Of a stretch of 64,000 nucleotides of DNA, positions 1 to 10,399 are shown piece by piece; position 1 is the stretch's first letter; every line of letters begins with the position of its first letter. The position numbers and the translations under genes are program-made. Origin of the DNA: Salinicoccus sediminis (GTDB lineage Bacteria; Bacillota; Bacilli; Staphylococcales; Salinicoccaceae); NCBI RefSeq assembly GCF_000986795.1, contig NZ_LAYZ01000024.1, forward strand, positions 434,001 to 498,000, in the 5' to 3' direction. Under the pieces are notes generated by a model. The model saw nothing but the letters and a program-made list of their open reading frames with translations. It had not been told where the DNA came from and ran no database searches.

Positions 1-732
<732 letters not shown>

Positions 733-776
733 AGGACTGGTGCCCTTTATTGTCCAAAAAAATTAGGAGGGACATC

Positions 777-2450
777 ATGCTGAATACATTAACCAGGAAA
801 GATCAGCTTGAGCATATGCAGGAAGTGGATTACGATATCGTTGTCATCGGAGGGGGCATCACGGGTGCCGGGATTGCCCTTGATGCATCGAAGCGCGGGA
901 TGAAGGTTGCGCTGGTCGAGATGCAGGACTTCGCCGAGGGGACGAGCAGCAGGAGTACGAAGCTTGTCCACGGGGGTCTGCGCTATCTGAAGCAGTTCCA
1001 GGTCGGCGTGGTGCGTGAGACCGGGCTTGAGCGTGCGATCGTCTATGAGAACGGACCGCACGTGACGACGCCTGAATGGATGCTGCTGCCTTTCCATAAG
1101 GGGGGCACTTTCGGCCACTTCACGACAAGCATCGGCCTCCGCGTGTACGATATGCTTGCAGAGGTGAAGAAAAATGAACGCCGCCGCATGCTGTCGGTTG
1201 ATCAGGTGCTTGAAAAAGAGCCGTTGGTCAGGCGTGATGGTCTCAAGGGCGGCGGCTACTATGTGGAATACAAGACGGATGACGCGCGCATGACGATCGA
1301 AGTGATGAAGCGGGCTGCTGAATTCGGCGCCGATCCGGTGAACCATGTGAAGGCTAACGCCTTCGTCTATGATAAAGGGAAGATCGTCGGCATCCGTGCC
1401 GAGGACCAGCTGGACGGTACGGAGTACCAGCTGCTTGGCCGGCGTGTCATAAACGCCACGGGCCCGTGGGTCGATGATGTCCGTTCGCACGATCCTGAAG
1501 CGAAGAAAGGCAAAAAGCAGCTCCAGCTTTCAAAAGGGGTCCATATCGTGTTCGACCAGAATGACTTCCCGCTCGGCCAGGCGGTCTATTTTGATGCGGA
1601 ATCGGACGGCCGCATGATCTTCGCCATACCGCGCAGCGGCAAGACGTATGTCGGTACGACGGATACATTCTACAACAGGGATGAGAAAGAGATGCCGGCT
1701 GTGACGTCGGAAGACCGCCATTACCTTCTGGATGCGGCGAACCACATGTTCCCCGGCCTCGACCTCACCGACAGCAGCATCGAGTCCACATGGGCCGGTT
1801 TCAGGCCGCTGATCCTTGAGGAAGGCAAGGACCCGTCCGACATTTCCAGGAAGGACGAAATCTGGGAGGCGGACAGCAACCTGATTACAATCGCAGGCGG
1901 CAAGCTGACCGGCTACCGCCACATGGCAGAAGAGATCGTGGATCTTGTGGCCAGGCGCCTCGAATCCGACTACGGGCTGAAATTCAAGCCGAGCGACACG
2001 AAACACCAGCCGATTTCAGGCGGTGATGTCGGCGGCAGTGACAAATTTGAAACGTACGTCCAGCAGATGACGGTCCGTGCCCCGTCATTCGGCCTCACGG
2101 AAGAGGACGGTCGTGAAATTGCCGGAAAATACGGCAGCAACACAGATATTATATTTGAAATCGCCGGCAACCTGAAGGATACGGCGGCGGACCGCTACGG
2201 TCTGCCGCCTGCCGTCCACGCACAGGTGCTCTACTCCATCCAGCATGAGATGGTGTATAAGCCGACGGACTATTTCGTGAGAAGGAGCAGCGACATGTAC
2301 TTCTCGATCGAAAAAGTCAACCGATACCGCGATGGTGTCATGGGACTGATGAGCAGCATGCTGGGATGGGATGAAGAGACGCGTCTCCGGTATGAAGCGG
2401 AACTCGACCGCTCCTACCTTGAAGCCACCCGCCCTGTCGTGGAAAAATAG
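777..2450 (+). CDS. glpD: Aerobic glycerol-3-phosphate dehydrogenase
   Basis: GlpD is a membrane-associated FAD enzyme that oxidises glycerol 3-phosphate to dihydroxyacetone phosphate and passes electrons to the quinone pool. The ATG at 777 follows a good ribosome site (AGGAGGG at 765-771). A TTG at 750 is in frame, but it would lie before that site, so I prefer 777. The product is 557 aa, a usual length for the family. The dinucleotide-binding motif GGGITGAG lies near residues 25-32, followed by the [14 protein letters not shown] segment typical of GlpD and a C-terminal DAO_C-type helical domain. It completes glycerol catabolism with the upstream glpK, and a terminator follows directly. Confidence 0.96.
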   Translation: MLNTLTRKDQLEHMQEVDYDIVVIGGGITGAGIALDASKRGMKVALVEMQDFAEGTSSRSTKLVHGGLRYLKQFQVGVVRETGLERAIVYENGPHVTTPEWMLLPFHKGGTFGHFTTSIGLRVYDMLAEVKKNERRRMLSVDQVLEKEPLVRRDGLKGGGYYVEYKTDDARMTIEVMKRAAEFGADPVNHVKANAFVYDKGKIVGIRAEDQLDGTEYQLLGRRVINATGPWVDDVRSHDPEAKKGKKQLQLSKGVHIVFDQNDFPLGQAVYFDAESDGRMIFAIPRSGKTYVGTTDTFYNRDEKEMPAVTSEDRHYLLDAANHMFPGLDLTDSSIESTWAGFRPLILEEGKDPSDISRKDEIWEADSNLITIAGGKLTGYRHMAEEIVDLVARRLESDYGLKFKPSDTKHQPISGGDVGGSDKFETYVQQMTVRAPSFGLTEEDGREIAGKYGSNTDIIFEIAGNLKDTAADRYGLPPAVHAQVLYSIQHEMVYKPTDYFVRRSSDMYFSIEKVNRYRDGVMGLMSSMLGWDEETRLRYEAELDRSYLEATRPVVEK

Positions 2451-2465
2451 AATGATCCGGTTTTC

Positions 2466-2500
2466 ATCCCGCGCTTCTTTTGTGAGACGCGGGATATTTT
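2466..2500 (+). terminator. Intrinsic terminator after glpD
   Basis: An 8-bp stem, ATCCCGCG with CGCGGGAT, is followed by ATTTTTC. It lies 15 bases after the glpD stop and ends the glpKD unit. The rest of the 2451-2771 gap holds the promoter below and an AT-rich stretch with no gene. Confidence 0.8.
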
Positions 2501-2687
2501 TCTGCCGATACACAGTGTATTTATACAACTTTTTATCAGAGGCAGGTGCAATTTATCCCTAAAGTAGTTTGAATTATCTGTCATCTATAGTAAAATAAAG
2601 GCGAGGTTTACTTTTTCAAAGCGCTTTTCATTGAATAAGCAGCCTTTCTACGCTTCTGAACCCATTTTTATCCTTTTCAACATGAAT

Positions 2688-2715
2688 TTGACATAGAATG
2701 TTACTTCGGTATACT
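2688..2715 (+). promoter_or_regulatory. SigA-type promoter of the ABC transporter operon
   Basis: A perfect TTGACA (2688-2693) is spaced 16 bases from TATACT (2710-2715), about 55 bases before the TTG start of the binding-protein gene. A palindromic AAAGCGCTTT at 2618-2627 upstream only loosely resembles a cre site. Confidence 0.7.
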
Positions 2716-2771
2716 GAGCGTGTACGATGGTTCCAATTTAAGGAAAAAATACTTGCTAGGAGGAGAATACT

Positions 2772-3653
2772 TTGAGAAAAATTTCGATTTTACTTACTTT
2801 CGCAGCTGCGCTTGTGCTGAGCGCATGCGGTGGAGGCGGTGGCGGTGAAGACCGCGTGGCCGAACTTCAGGAATCCGGTACGGTAAACATCGGGTTCGCC
2901 AATGAACCGCCTTATGCATATGAAAATTCCGAAACGGGGGAACTCGAGGGTGCGGCAATTGATATTGCGACTGCTGTATTCGAAGAAATGGGTGTTGAAA
3001 ACGTGGAAGGCCATCTGACGGACTGGGGCGAACTGATTCCGGGCGTACAGGCCGGCCAGTATGATGTCATCACGGCCGCTATGGCGATTCAGCCGGACAG
3101 ATGTGAAAACGCGCTCTTTGCAGAGCCTGAGATGCAGTATGGTGAGGGGCTCGTAGTCGCTGCAGATAATCCTCACGATCTGCACAGCTACGCTGACATC
3201 GCAGAAAATCCGGATGTCACTGCAGCGCTCATGGAAGGAACGACACAGTTTGAATTCCTCGAAAGTGAAGGCGTGGATCAAGAGCAGTTCATGTCGGTCG
3301 CCGACATTCCGGGACAGCTTTCAGCTGTACAATCCGGCAACGCTGATGTGGCTGCCGCAACCGGACCGACGCTCCGCGCCGCCTATGAATCACTGGGCAG
3401 CGATGCAGTGGAGATCGTCGAAGACTTCGAACAGCCTGATATCGAAGGCATCCCGAGCTTTGGTGCCGCTGCATTCAACCTGGAGGATGAAGAACTCCGC
3501 GATGCCTACAACGAGGCACTCGCAACATTACAGGAAGACGGAACAATTGATGAAATTCTGGATAATTCCGAAGGTTTCACTGCTGAGGAAAACCGCGTGG
3601 AAACTGGCACAATGACAGCAGCAGAGTTATGTGAAGGTGGAAATGAAGGTTAA
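2772..3653 (+). CDS. ehuB: ABC transporter substrate-binding lipoprotein, ectoine/polar amino acid type
   Basis: This is an extracellular solute-binding protein of family 3 that delivers substrate to the permeases encoded next door. The TTG at 2772 follows a strong ribosome site (TAGGAGGAG). The N-terminus is a lipoprotein signal with lipobox LSAC, so Cys19 should be lipidated, followed by a glycine-rich linker. The mature part starts with the family-3 pattern NIGFANEPPYAYENSETGEL and contains DVITAAMAIQPDRCENALFA, which resembles EhuB proteins. Gene order (binding protein, two permeases, ATPase) matches ehuBCDA sets. The EhuB call rests on recalled similarity; another polar amino acid is possible. 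No ectoine catabolic genes are nearby, so use as an osmoprotectant is an inference. Confidence 0.72.
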   Translation: MRKISILLTFAAALVLSACGGGGGGEDRVAELQESGTVNIGFANEPPYAYENSETGELEGAAIDIATAVFEEMGVENVEGHLTDWGELIPGVQAGQYDVITAAMAIQPDRCENALFAEPEMQYGEGLVVAADNPHDLHSYADIAENPDVTAALMEGTTQFEFLESEGVDQEQFMSVADIPGQLSAVQSGNADVAAATGPTLRAAYESLGSDAVEIVEDFEQPDIEGIPSFGAAAFNLEDEELRDAYNEALATLQEDGTIDEILDNSEGFTAEENRVETGTMTAAELCEGGNEG

Positions 3654-3665
3654 TATTCATGCTTT

Positions 3666-3700
3666 GGTCCAGTAATCCTTTCGGAAAGACTGGACCTTTT
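3666..3700 (+). terminator. Intercistronic hairpin between binding protein and permeases
   Basis: An 8-bp perfect stem, GGTCCAGT with ACTGGACC, is followed by TTTTCATTTTT. It lies between ehuB and ehuC in an otherwise tight operon. It probably works as a partial terminator or 3' stabiliser that keeps the binding protein in excess over the membrane subunits. Confidence 0.65.
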
Positions 3701-3725
3701 CATTTTTCCATGAAGGAGGGAGCAC

Positions 3726-4388
3726 ATGTTTGATTCCGCCTTGAACATACTGACCTATCTGTCCCAGGGTCTCTGGACAACAGTCAGCATCTTTTTAGCA
3801 GCAGCACTCTTTTCATATATCATGGCTTTTGTCGCCGGGCTTTCACGGATGATGAAGAACCCCATCATCCGCGGCGTTACGGCTTTCTATGTGGAAGTGT
3901 TCAGGGGCACATCGCTCATCGTCCAGCTTTTCTGGCTGTACTATGCAGTGCCGATACTGTTTGACATCCACCTCGGCAGCAACTGGATCGTCGGTGTGAT
4001 CGCCATCGGACTGAACTACGGCGCCTATATGTCGGAGGTTGTCAGGACTTCCATCCTTGCTGTGGACAAGGGACAGACGGAAGCCGCCATCGCACTGAAC
4101 CTGAGCCCGGTGCAGCGCATGAGGCACATCATCCTGCCGCAGGCGCTCAGGCTGATGCTGCCGGAATTCGGGAACTATTCCATACAGATACTCAAAGGGA
4201 CCGCACTTGTATCGCTGATCGGTCTCACAGATATACTCTACTACGGCGACATCTACCGTTCGACGAACCTTTCGGAGGGGCCAATGGCCTACCTGATGGT
4301 GCTCATCATGTACTTCATCATTGCACTGCCATTGATCTGGCTGTCCAAAAAAGGTGAGAAGATCGCCAGGAAAGGGGTGGCAAGCTGA
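3726..4388 (+). CDS. ehuC: ABC transporter permease, EhuC-like
   Basis: This inner-membrane permease subunit of the HisMQ/GlnP type imports a polar amino acid or ectoine. The ATG at 3726 follows AAGGAGGGAGCAC. The 220-aa protein has about five membrane segments. The EAA loop typical of ABC permeases is visible as EAAIALNLSPVQRMRHIILP around residues 120-140. It overlaps the next permease by one base (TGATG), which indicates translational coupling. It probably forms a heterodimer with that second permease. Confidence 0.75.
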   Translation: MFDSALNILTYLSQGLWTTVSIFLAAALFSYIMAFVAGLSRMMKNPIIRGVTAFYVEVFRGTSLIVQLFWLYYAVPILFDIHLGSNWIVGVIAIGLNYGAYMSEVVRTSILAVDKGQTEAAIALNLSPVQRMRHIILPQALRLMLPEFGNYSIQILKGTALVSLIGLTDILYYGDIYRSTNLSEGPMAYLMVLIMYFIIALPLIWLSKKGEKIARKGVAS

Positions 4389-5083
4389 TGTGGAGCTGGG
4401 AAACATTCATTGATGCGTTCCCTTTCGTCATAAAAGGGATAAACGTGACACTCGGTCTGACATTCACAAGCTACGTGCTGGCCCTTGCCGCCGGCTTCAT
4501 CTGGCTCGCTCTGGAATCGACGCCGCTCAGGCCATTCAATTTCATAATCTACTGGATCCGTGAGTTCATACGGTCGACACCGCCGATTGTACAGATATTC
4601 TTCCTGTACTTCGCCTGGCCGATGGTGCCGTATATCGGGACATCATTCACGCCGTTCATCGCCGCGATGATCGCCCTCGGCGTCCACTTCTCGACCTATA
4701 TAGCGGAAGTGTACCGTTCGGGCATAGAAAGTGTCGATAAAGGCCAGTGGGAAGCTTCAAAGGCGCTCAATTTTTCCAAGAAGGACACATGGATGAAAAT
4801 CGTGCTGCCGCAGGCACTCCCGCCCACCATACCGATGCTCGGCAACTATCTGATCATCCTGTTCAAGGAAGTGCCGCTCGCAGCGACGATCGGCGTGGTC
4901 GGCATACTGAGCCTGGGAAGGACGTACGGCGCAAATACGTGGTCATACATCGAACCGCTGACGATCGTCGCCCTGCTGTTCCTCCTGCTCAGCTATCCTT
5001 CCGCCGTACTCATCAGGAAGCTCGAGGATAAGGTGAACCGCAGATTCGACAAAAAGAATACGAAAGTGAAGGTGACAGAATAA
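4388..5083 (+). CDS. ehuD: ABC transporter permease, EhuD-like
   Basis: Second permease subunit of the same importer, 231 aa, with several hydrophobic segments and a clear EAA loop (EASKALNFSKKDTWMKIVLP). Its N-terminus, MWSWETFIDAFPFVIKGI, resembles EhuD proteins. The start ATG overlaps the stop of the previous gene and its own TAA overlaps the ATG of the ATPase gene, so the three are translated as a coupled set. The C-terminus is lysine-rich and cytoplasmic. Substrate assignment carries the same uncertainty as the binding protein. Confidence 0.75.
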   Translation: MWSWETFIDAFPFVIKGINVTLGLTFTSYVLALAAGFIWLALESTPLRPFNFIIYWIREFIRSTPPIVQIFFLYFAWPMVPYIGTSFTPFIAAMIALGVHFSTYIAEVYRSGIESVDKGQWEASKALNFSKKDTWMKIVLPQALPPTIPMLGNYLIILFKEVPLAATIGVVGILSLGRTYGANTWSYIEPLTIVALLFLLLSYPSAVLIRKLEDKVNRRFDKKNTKVKVTE

Positions 5084-5853
5084 TGGAACCGATCGTTCAA
5101 TATAAGGATGTCCATAAATCATTCGGTGACGTCCATGTCCTGAAGGGGATCAACCTGGATATCCGCCCCACTGAGAAAATCGCCATCATCGGACCGAGCG
5201 GCTCCGGCAAGACGACGATCATCCGGCTGCTGATGACGCTCGAGGAACCGACGGAAGGCGACATCATCGTCGACGGGCAGAACCTGTGGAAGATGGAATC
5301 GGGGAAAGGGATGAAGAAAGCCAGCGAAAAGCATCTCGGCATCGTCCGGAATGACATCGGCATGGTGTTCCAGCACTTCAACCTGTTCCCTCATAAGACG
5401 ATACTGGATAACTGCGTTGTCCCGCTCGTCAATGTAAGGAAGATGAAAAAGAGCGAGGCGGTGGAACTGTCGAAGCAGATGCTGGACCGCGTGGGGCTCG
5501 GTGACAAATACGAGTCGTATCCGACCCAGCTCTCAGGCGGGCAGAAACAGCGCGTCGCCATGGCACGGGCACTCGTGATGAAGCCGAAGATCATGCTCTT
5601 CGATGAAGTCACATCCGCCCTCGACCCCGAGCTCGTCGGCGAAGTGCTCGAAGTCATCCGGGACCTCGCGGATAATGAGGATATGGCGATGGTGCTCGTC
5701 ACGCATGAAATGGATTTCGCACTTGAAGTCGCGGACCGGGTGCTGTTCCTCGACGAAGGTGTAATCGCCGAATCCGGCACCGCTGAAGAAGTCATAAACG
5801 AATCCGACAACCCGCGGCTGCAGGACTTCCTGCGCAGATTCCGCGGCGAATAG
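5083..5853 (+). CDS. ehuA: ABC transporter ATP-binding protein, EhuA-like
   Basis: The cytoplasmic ATPase that powers the importer, 256 aa. The Walker A motif GPSGSGKTT lies near residues 38-46, the signature LSGGQKQRVAMARAL is in the middle, and Walker B is IMLFDEVTSALDPE, followed by the switch histidine in LVTHEMDFA. The family is the polar amino acid uptake ATPases (GlnQ/HisP-like). The insertion LWKMESGKGMKKASEKHLG after the first third recalls EhuA-type proteins. A terminator follows 10 bases after the stop, closing the operon. Confidence 0.78.
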   Translation: MEPIVQYKDVHKSFGDVHVLKGINLDIRPTEKIAIIGPSGSGKTTIIRLLMTLEEPTEGDIIVDGQNLWKMESGKGMKKASEKHLGIVRNDIGMVFQHFNLFPHKTILDNCVVPLVNVRKMKKSEAVELSKQMLDRVGLGDKYESYPTQLSGGQKQRVAMARALVMKPKIMLFDEVTSALDPELVGEVLEVIRDLADNEDMAMVLVTHEMDFALEVADRVLFLDEGVIAESGTAEEVINESDNPRLQDFLRRFRGE

Positions 5854-5863
5854 TATTACAGTT

Positions 5864-5897
5864 CCATCCGGTCAAGAGGGCCGGGTGGATTTTTATT
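5864..5897 (+). terminator. Intrinsic terminator of the ABC transporter operon
   Basis: CCATCCGGTC pairs with GGCCGGGTGG (10 bp with G-T pairs) and is followed by ATTTTTATT. Confidence 0.75.
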
Positions 5898-6049
5898 GCG
5901 AAAAACACCTGCTTCCAAAAAAATGATAAATTGTATCCTAAATGAAAAAATATGGTTTAAATATGAACTATTACAATACCGAAAATAATTTTCTTTGTTA
6001 TATTGTACAAACCAAGATTTATTTCATTTAAAATTTTTTTGGCACAATT

Positions 6050-6063
6050 TGACAGCGTTTTCA
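6050..6063 (+). promoter_or_regulatory. cre-like site before the AGCS symporter
   Basis: TGACAGCGTTTTCA differs at one position from the CcpA operator pattern TGWAANCGNTNNCA and lies 20 bases before the start codon. At that place CcpA binding would repress. The surrounding 5898-6082 stretch is AT-rich, with no gene and no promoter I can fix with confidence. Confidence 0.35.
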
Positions 6064-6082
6064 TTAAATTGGGAGTGGGATT

Positions 6083-7471
6083 ATGTTAGAGATTTTAAAT
6101 CGTATCAATGCAGTGCTCTGGGGGCCGCCCAGTCTGATACTGCTCGCCGGGACAGGTCTCTTTTTAACATTTCAGCTGAAGGGGCTGCAGTTCTCGAAAC
6201 TATGGTATGCTTTCAGGCTGGCTTTCACCAAGGACAAGGAAGATGCCGGTGCCGAAGGTGACGTCAGCAACTTCAAGGCGCTCATGACTTCCCTTGCCGG
6301 TATGATCGGCAACGGGAATATTGCCGGCGTGGCGACAGCCATCACACTCGGCGGGCCGGGCGCCCTCTTCTGGATGTGGCTCGTGGGTCTCGTCGGCATG
6401 GCCACGAAATACGCGGAAGCCCTGCTCGCCCAGATCTACAGGGTGAAGAATGATTACGGGGAGTATTCCAGCGGTCCGATGTACTATATAGAAAGAGGGA
6501 TCGGTCCGAAGTTCAAATGGCTTGCGGTGCTGTTTGCCTTCTTCGCCGCATTCGCAGCGCTCGGCATCGGCAACGGCGTCCAGTCCAACACGATCGCCGA
6601 TGTCATGGACAACAGCTTCTTTGTACCCGGATGGGTGACAGGGGTCATCCTCGTGATACTCACCGGTCTGATCGTCTTCGGCGGCATCAAGCGCATCAGC
6701 AGCGTCGCCGGCGTATTCGTGCCGGTCATGGCAATCCTTTATATCGGCAGTTCCATCCTGATACTCATATTGAACTATGACCAGATCATCCCTGCATTTG
6801 AACTCATCTTCAAACATGCCTTCACTCCGGTGTCTGCTGCAGGCGGCTTTTCAGGCATAGTCGTCGCCCAGGCGATGCAGCACGGCGTATCAAAAGGCGT
6901 CTTCTCCAACGAAGCCGGACTCGGTACCGTTGCGCTGATTGCAGGAAATGCCCGGACGACCCACCCGGTGAAGCAAGCCCTGGTCGCGATGACCGGTACA
7001 TTCATCGTCACGATCGTCGTGTGTACAATGACCGGCCTCGTACTGATCGTTACCGGTTTCTGGGACGCCTCGGGCGGCCTCCTGTCCGGAGTCGAACATG
7101 ACCCGGGACTTGAAGCCGGCGCACTGACCAGCGCCGCATTCGGGGCGAGCCTCGGGGTTGTGGGGGAATATATCGTGTCCATATCCGTCATATTCTTCGG
7201 ATTCTCGACGATCATCGCATGGTACGTATACGGCACCAAATGCTTCGAATACCTTTTCGGCCTGAGATATGTGGCGGTATACGGAGTCATCTACATCACC
7301 GCCACATTCCTCGGCACAGTGATGGACCTTTCCACCGTGTGGGCATTCGCCGATACAGCCAACGCACTCATGATGATACCCAACCTGATCGGGCTGCTCT
7401 TCCTTTATAAAGTGATCAGGACAGAAACACAGAAATTCTTCGCCAACCCCGTTGAACGGATTAATATGTAG
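6083..7471 (+). CDS. Sodium:alanine/glycine symporter, AGCS family
   Basis: A membrane transporter that imports alanine or glycine with sodium or protons. The 462-aa product has about ten hydrophobic segments. The family signature is clear: GNIAGVATAITLGGPGALFW followed by MWLVGLVGMATKYAEALLAQ near residues 80-115. Later GVFSNEAGLGTVALIAGNAR is also conserved in AGCS proteins. The ATG at 6083 follows GGGAGTGGGA. It stands alone, with a cre-like site before it and a degenerate 41-bp repeat and terminator after it. The exact substrate cannot be decided from sequence. Confidence 0.9.
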   Translation: MLEILNRINAVLWGPPSLILLAGTGLFLTFQLKGLQFSKLWYAFRLAFTKDKEDAGAEGDVSNFKALMTSLAGMIGNGNIAGVATAITLGGPGALFWMWLVGLVGMATKYAEALLAQIYRVKNDYGEYSSGPMYYIERGIGPKFKWLAVLFAFFAAFAALGIGNGVQSNTIADVMDNSFFVPGWVTGVILVILTGLIVFGGIKRISSVAGVFVPVMAILYIGSSILILILNYDQIIPAFELIFKHAFTPVSAAGGFSGIVVAQAMQHGVSKGVFSNEAGLGTVALIAGNARTTHPVKQALVAMTGTFIVTIVVCTMTGLVLIVTGFWDASGGLLSGVEHDPGLEAGALTSAAFGASLGVVGEYIVSISVIFFGFSTIIAWYVYGTKCFEYLFGLRYVAVYGVIYITATFLGTVMDLSTVWAFADTANALMMIPNLIGLLFLYKVIRTETQKFFANPVERINM

Positions 7472-7525
7472 CATAAAGACCGGATATCGATCTCCTTTCC
7501 CGATAAGGTGGCCGGCAATCTTATT

Positions 7526-7607
7526 TGACGGCCGCCGTTTTCATTACCAGGGCCATCAATGTCCGTTGACGGCCGCCGTTTCCAAAACACCGCTCCGGCC
7601 ACAAAAA
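7526..7607. repeat. Two degenerate units of the 41-bp intergenic repeat (locus A)
   Basis: TGACGGCCGCCGTTT occurs at 7526 and again at 7567, exactly 41 bases apart. This is the same period as the arrays at 14.8 kb and 57.3 kb. The start of each unit matches the array pattern TGRCGGMCRCCGT, while the second half is diverged. The pair lies between the convergent AGCS and clpB genes, just before their shared terminator. Confidence 0.65.
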
Positions 7608-7643
7608 AATCCCTCCCCGATTCACAACCGGGGAGGGATTTTT
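7603..7643. terminator. Bidirectional terminator between AGCS gene and clpB
   Basis: AAAAATCCCTCCCCG pairs perfectly with CGGGGAGGGATTTTT around a 9-base loop. It has T-runs on both strands, so it can end both the plus-strand symporter gene and minus-strand clpB. Confidence 0.88.
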
Positions 7644-7651
7644 CATCTCAA

Positions 7652-10243
7652 TCAGTCCATATCGAATTTGAGTTCGCCGTCTCTGTAGTCGACTCTGATC
7701 TTCAGGCCGTCTTCCATATCACGGGCGATGAGTTCTTTCGCAAGCGGTGTTTCGATATGGCGCTGGATGAACCGTTTCAGCGGACGGGCGCCGAATTGGG
7801 GTTCGTACGCTTCGTCTGAAATCCAGTCTTTGACTGCTTCTGTCACTTCGACGGTCATGTGCTGATCCATCAGCCTGCGGTTCAGGTCGCTGATGAGCTT
7901 ATCGGTGATCATCTTCATGTTGTCCTTGGACAGCGGGCTGAACATGACGATGTCGTCCATGCGGTTGATGATTTCCGGCTTGAAGTACATGTGGACTTCG
8001 CTCATGACGGTGTCGCGGACTTCATCGGTGATTTCCCCGCCTTCTGTCATCGAATCGAGCAGATGATGGGAGCCGATGTTGGATGTCATGATGATGATCG
8101 TGTTCCTGAAGTCGACGGAACGTCCTTTGGAATCTGTGAGGTGTCCTTCATCAAGCAGCTGGAGCAGGATGTTGAACACGTCGGAATGGGCCTTCTCCAC
8201 CTCATCCAGCAGGATGACGGAATACGGCTGCCTGCGGATGGCTTCTGTCAGCTGTCCGCCCTCTTCGTGTCCGACGTAGCCCGGAGGGGCTCCGATCAGT
8301 CTGGATACGGCGTGTTTTTCCATGTACTCGCTCATATCGATCCGGATCATGTGCTTTTCGGAATCGAACATCGTCGCAGCGAGTGTCTTCGCGAGCTCTG
8401 TCTTACCGACGCCGGTCGGCCCGAGGAATAAAAAGCTTCCGATCGGACGGTCCGGGTCTTTGATGCCGGCTCTCGCGCGGATGACTGCATCCGAGACGAG
8501 GTCCACCGCCTCGTCCTGGCCCACTACGCGTTCATGCAGTATATCCGCAAGTTTCAGCAGCTTGTCCTTTTCGGTTTCGACCAGTTTTGTGACCGGTATG
8601 CCGGTCCACTGGCTGACGATATAGCCGATTTCGTCCTCCGTCACGACTTCGCGGATGATGCGGTTCTCCCCTGCGCTTTCCTCCTGCAGCTTTTCTTCGA
8701 GCTCCGCCAGTTCCTTCTCAAGCGCCGGCAGTCTGCCGTGTCTCAGTTCGGCCGCCCGTTCCAGTTCATAGTTGTTTTCCGCATCCTCCAGTTCCTGGCG
8801 CACACGGTCGAGCTCTTCACGCTTGCCGGTCACTTTCTGGATCTGCCCCTTTTCCTTCTCGACGCGCTGGGCCAGCGTATGCTGTGCCTCACGTGCTTCG
8901 GACAGTTCCTTCTGCAGTTCGCCGAGCCTGTTCCTGGACACGGAATCATCTTCCGATTTAAGCGCCTGTTCCTCGATTTCGAGCTGCATGACGCGGCGGT
9001 TGATCTGATCCAGCTCGGTCGGGTTGGAGCCCATTTCCGTACGGATCGTCGCACTCGCCTGGTCCATCAGGTCGATCGCCTTATCCGGCAGGAACCGGTC
9101 CGAGATGTAGCGGTCGGACAGTTCCGCCGCCGCAACCAGCGCACGGTCGGTGATCCTCACGCCGTGATGCACCTCATAGCGCTCCTTCAGGCCGCGCAGT
9201 ATGGAAATGGTATCTTCGACATCCGGCTCTGGTATCTGCACTTTCTGGAAGCGGCGTTCCAGCGCCGAATCCTTCTCGATGTATTCACGGTATTCATTGA
9301 GTGTCGTGGCACCGATGCAGTGCAGTTCGCCGCGTGAGAGCATCGGTTTCAGCATGTTGCCCGCATCCATTGCGCCCTCCGTCTTGCCGGCGCCGACGAG
9401 CATGTGGATCTCATCGATGAACAGGATGATCCGGCCGTCCGATTCCCTGACCTCTTTGAGGACGGCCTTCAGCCGCTCCTCGAACTCACCGCGGTATTTC
9501 GCACCGGCCACAAGCGCGGAGAGGTCCAGTTCGAAAATCGTCTTGTCCCTCAGGCTGTCGGGCACATCCCGCCGCACGATGCGCTGGGCGAGCCCTTCGA
9601 CGATCGCCGTCTTGCCGACGCCGGGTTCGCCGATCAGCACCGGGTTGTTCTTCCGCTTCCGGCTCAGTATACGGATGGAGTTGCGGATTTCCTCATCCCG
9701 TCCGATGACAGGATCGATGTTGCCGTTCCGCACTTCCTCAACGAGGTCGCGGCCGTATTTTTCCAATACTTCATATTGTACTTCCGGATTCTGTGTTGTC
9801 ACATGGTTTCCCCCTCTTACTTTGTTGATGATCTCACTGATCACCCGGTCTTTATTGCCCGCGGCCTCCCGCATGAGCTCTTCCGTTTCGACTGCGGAGA
9901 GCAGCAGGTGTTCGACGGATACATATTCGTCGCTCATTTCGGCCATCAGCTTCTCTGCCCTCGAGATCAGTTTTGTGAAACCGTTCGACATGTACTGTCC
10001 GTACTGGACATTGTCGCCGGTTACGGTATTGTATTTCGCAAGTTTTTCATCATATGCCGCAAGGAGCGCAGACACATCAATGTTTGCGCGCTCAAGGACA
10101 TCAGACGCCATGCTGTCGTCCATTTCGAGCATCGCTTTCATCACGGCCTCGATTTCGATGGACTGCAGTTTGAGATCCACGGAAATCGACTGCGCGCGCT
10201 CGATGATAGACTGTACGGTATACGTCATTTTGTTTATATCCAT
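7652..10243 (-). CDS. clpB: ATP-dependent chaperone ClpB
   Basis: ClpB is a hexameric AAA+ disaggregase that rescues aggregated proteins with DnaK. The start is the ATG at 10243, eight bases after AAAGGAG; the GTG at 10252 touches that ribosome site and is rejected. The product is 863 aa, close to staphylococcal ClpB. Domains in order: Clp-N repeats (1-145), first AAA module with Walker [10 protein letters not shown] near residue 200, a charged coiled-coil middle domain near 395-520 that separates ClpB from ClpC, and a second AAA module with GPTGVGKTE near residue 600 and a C-terminal small domain. There is no ClpP-binding loop that I can see. A perfect CtsR operator lies upstream. Confidence 0.97.
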   Translation of the reverse strand: MDINKMTYTVQSIIERAQSISVDLKLQSIEIEAVMKAMLEMDDSMASDVLERANIDVSALLAAYDEKLAKYNTVTGDNVQYGQYMSNGFTKLISRAEKLMAEMSDEYVSVEHLLLSAVETEELMREAAGNKDRVISEIINKVRGGNHVTTQNPEVQYEVLEKYGRDLVEEVRNGNIDPVIGRDEEIRNSIRILSRKRKNNPVLIGEPGVGKTAIVEGLAQRIVRRDVPDSLRDKTIFELDLSALVAGAKYRGEFEERLKAVLKEVRESDGRIILFIDEIHMLVGAGKTEGAMDAGNMLKPMLSRGELHCIGATTLNEYREYIEKDSALERRFQKVQIPEPDVEDTISILRGLKERYEVHHGVRITDRALVAAAELSDRYISDRFLPDKAIDLMDQASATIRTEMGSNPTELDQINRRVMQLEIEEQALKSEDDSVSRNRLGELQKELSEAREAQHTLAQRVEKEKGQIQKVTGKREELDRVRQELEDAENNYELERAAELRHGRLPALEKELAELEEKLQEESAGENRIIREVVTEDEIGYIVSQWTGIPVTKLVETEKDKLLKLADILHERVVGQDEAVDLVSDAVIRARAGIKDPDRPIGSFLFLGPTGVGKTELAKTLAATMFDSEKHMIRIDMSEYMEKHAVSRLIGAPPGYVGHEEGGQLTEAIRRQPYSVILLDEVEKAHSDVFNILLQLLDEGHLTDSKGRSVDFRNTIIIMTSNIGSHHLLDSMTEGGEITDEVRDTVMSEVHMYFKPEIINRMDDIVMFSPLSKDNMKMITDKLISDLNRRLMDQHMTVEVTEAVKDWISDEAYEPQFGARPLKRFIQRHIETPLAKELIARDMEDGLKIRVDYRDGELKFDMD

Positions 10244-10280
10244 GTATGTCACTCCTTTGGTTAAAAGTGTTCCAGTAATG

Positions 10281-10297
10281 TTTGACCTTTTTTGACC
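10281..10297 (-). promoter_or_regulatory. CtsR operator of clpB
   Basis: On the minus strand the sequence is GGTCAAAAAAGGTCAAA, two perfect heptamers GGTCAAA with a 3-base spacer. This is the consensus CtsR heat-shock operator of Firmicutes. It lies just downstream of the clpB -10 box, so bound CtsR would block transcription until heat or protein stress. Confidence 0.9.
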
Positions 10298-10305
10298 ATA
10301 CTTTA

Positions 10306-10333
10306 ATTATACACTTTTCACCCGCGTTTTCAA
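10306..10333 (-). promoter_or_regulatory. Promoter of clpB
   Basis: On the minus strand TTGAAA (10328-10333) and TATAAT (10306-10311) are 16 bases apart. The CtsR operator starts 8 bases downstream of the -10 box. Confidence 0.75.
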
Positions 10334-10399
10334 GTAATTGATAGCTTTTCAAACCAAATTAATTTATATTATATCTTAGGGGTTTTAGGAGGTCTTACT

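Noticed and set aside
750-776. TTG at 750 as glpD start
   Set aside because: The ribosome site AGGAGGG lies after it and is properly spaced for the ATG at 777.
2618-2627. AAAGCGCTTT as a cre site before the ABC transporter operon
   Set aside because: Only the core palindrome fits; the flanking TG and CA of the CcpA consensus are missing or shifted.
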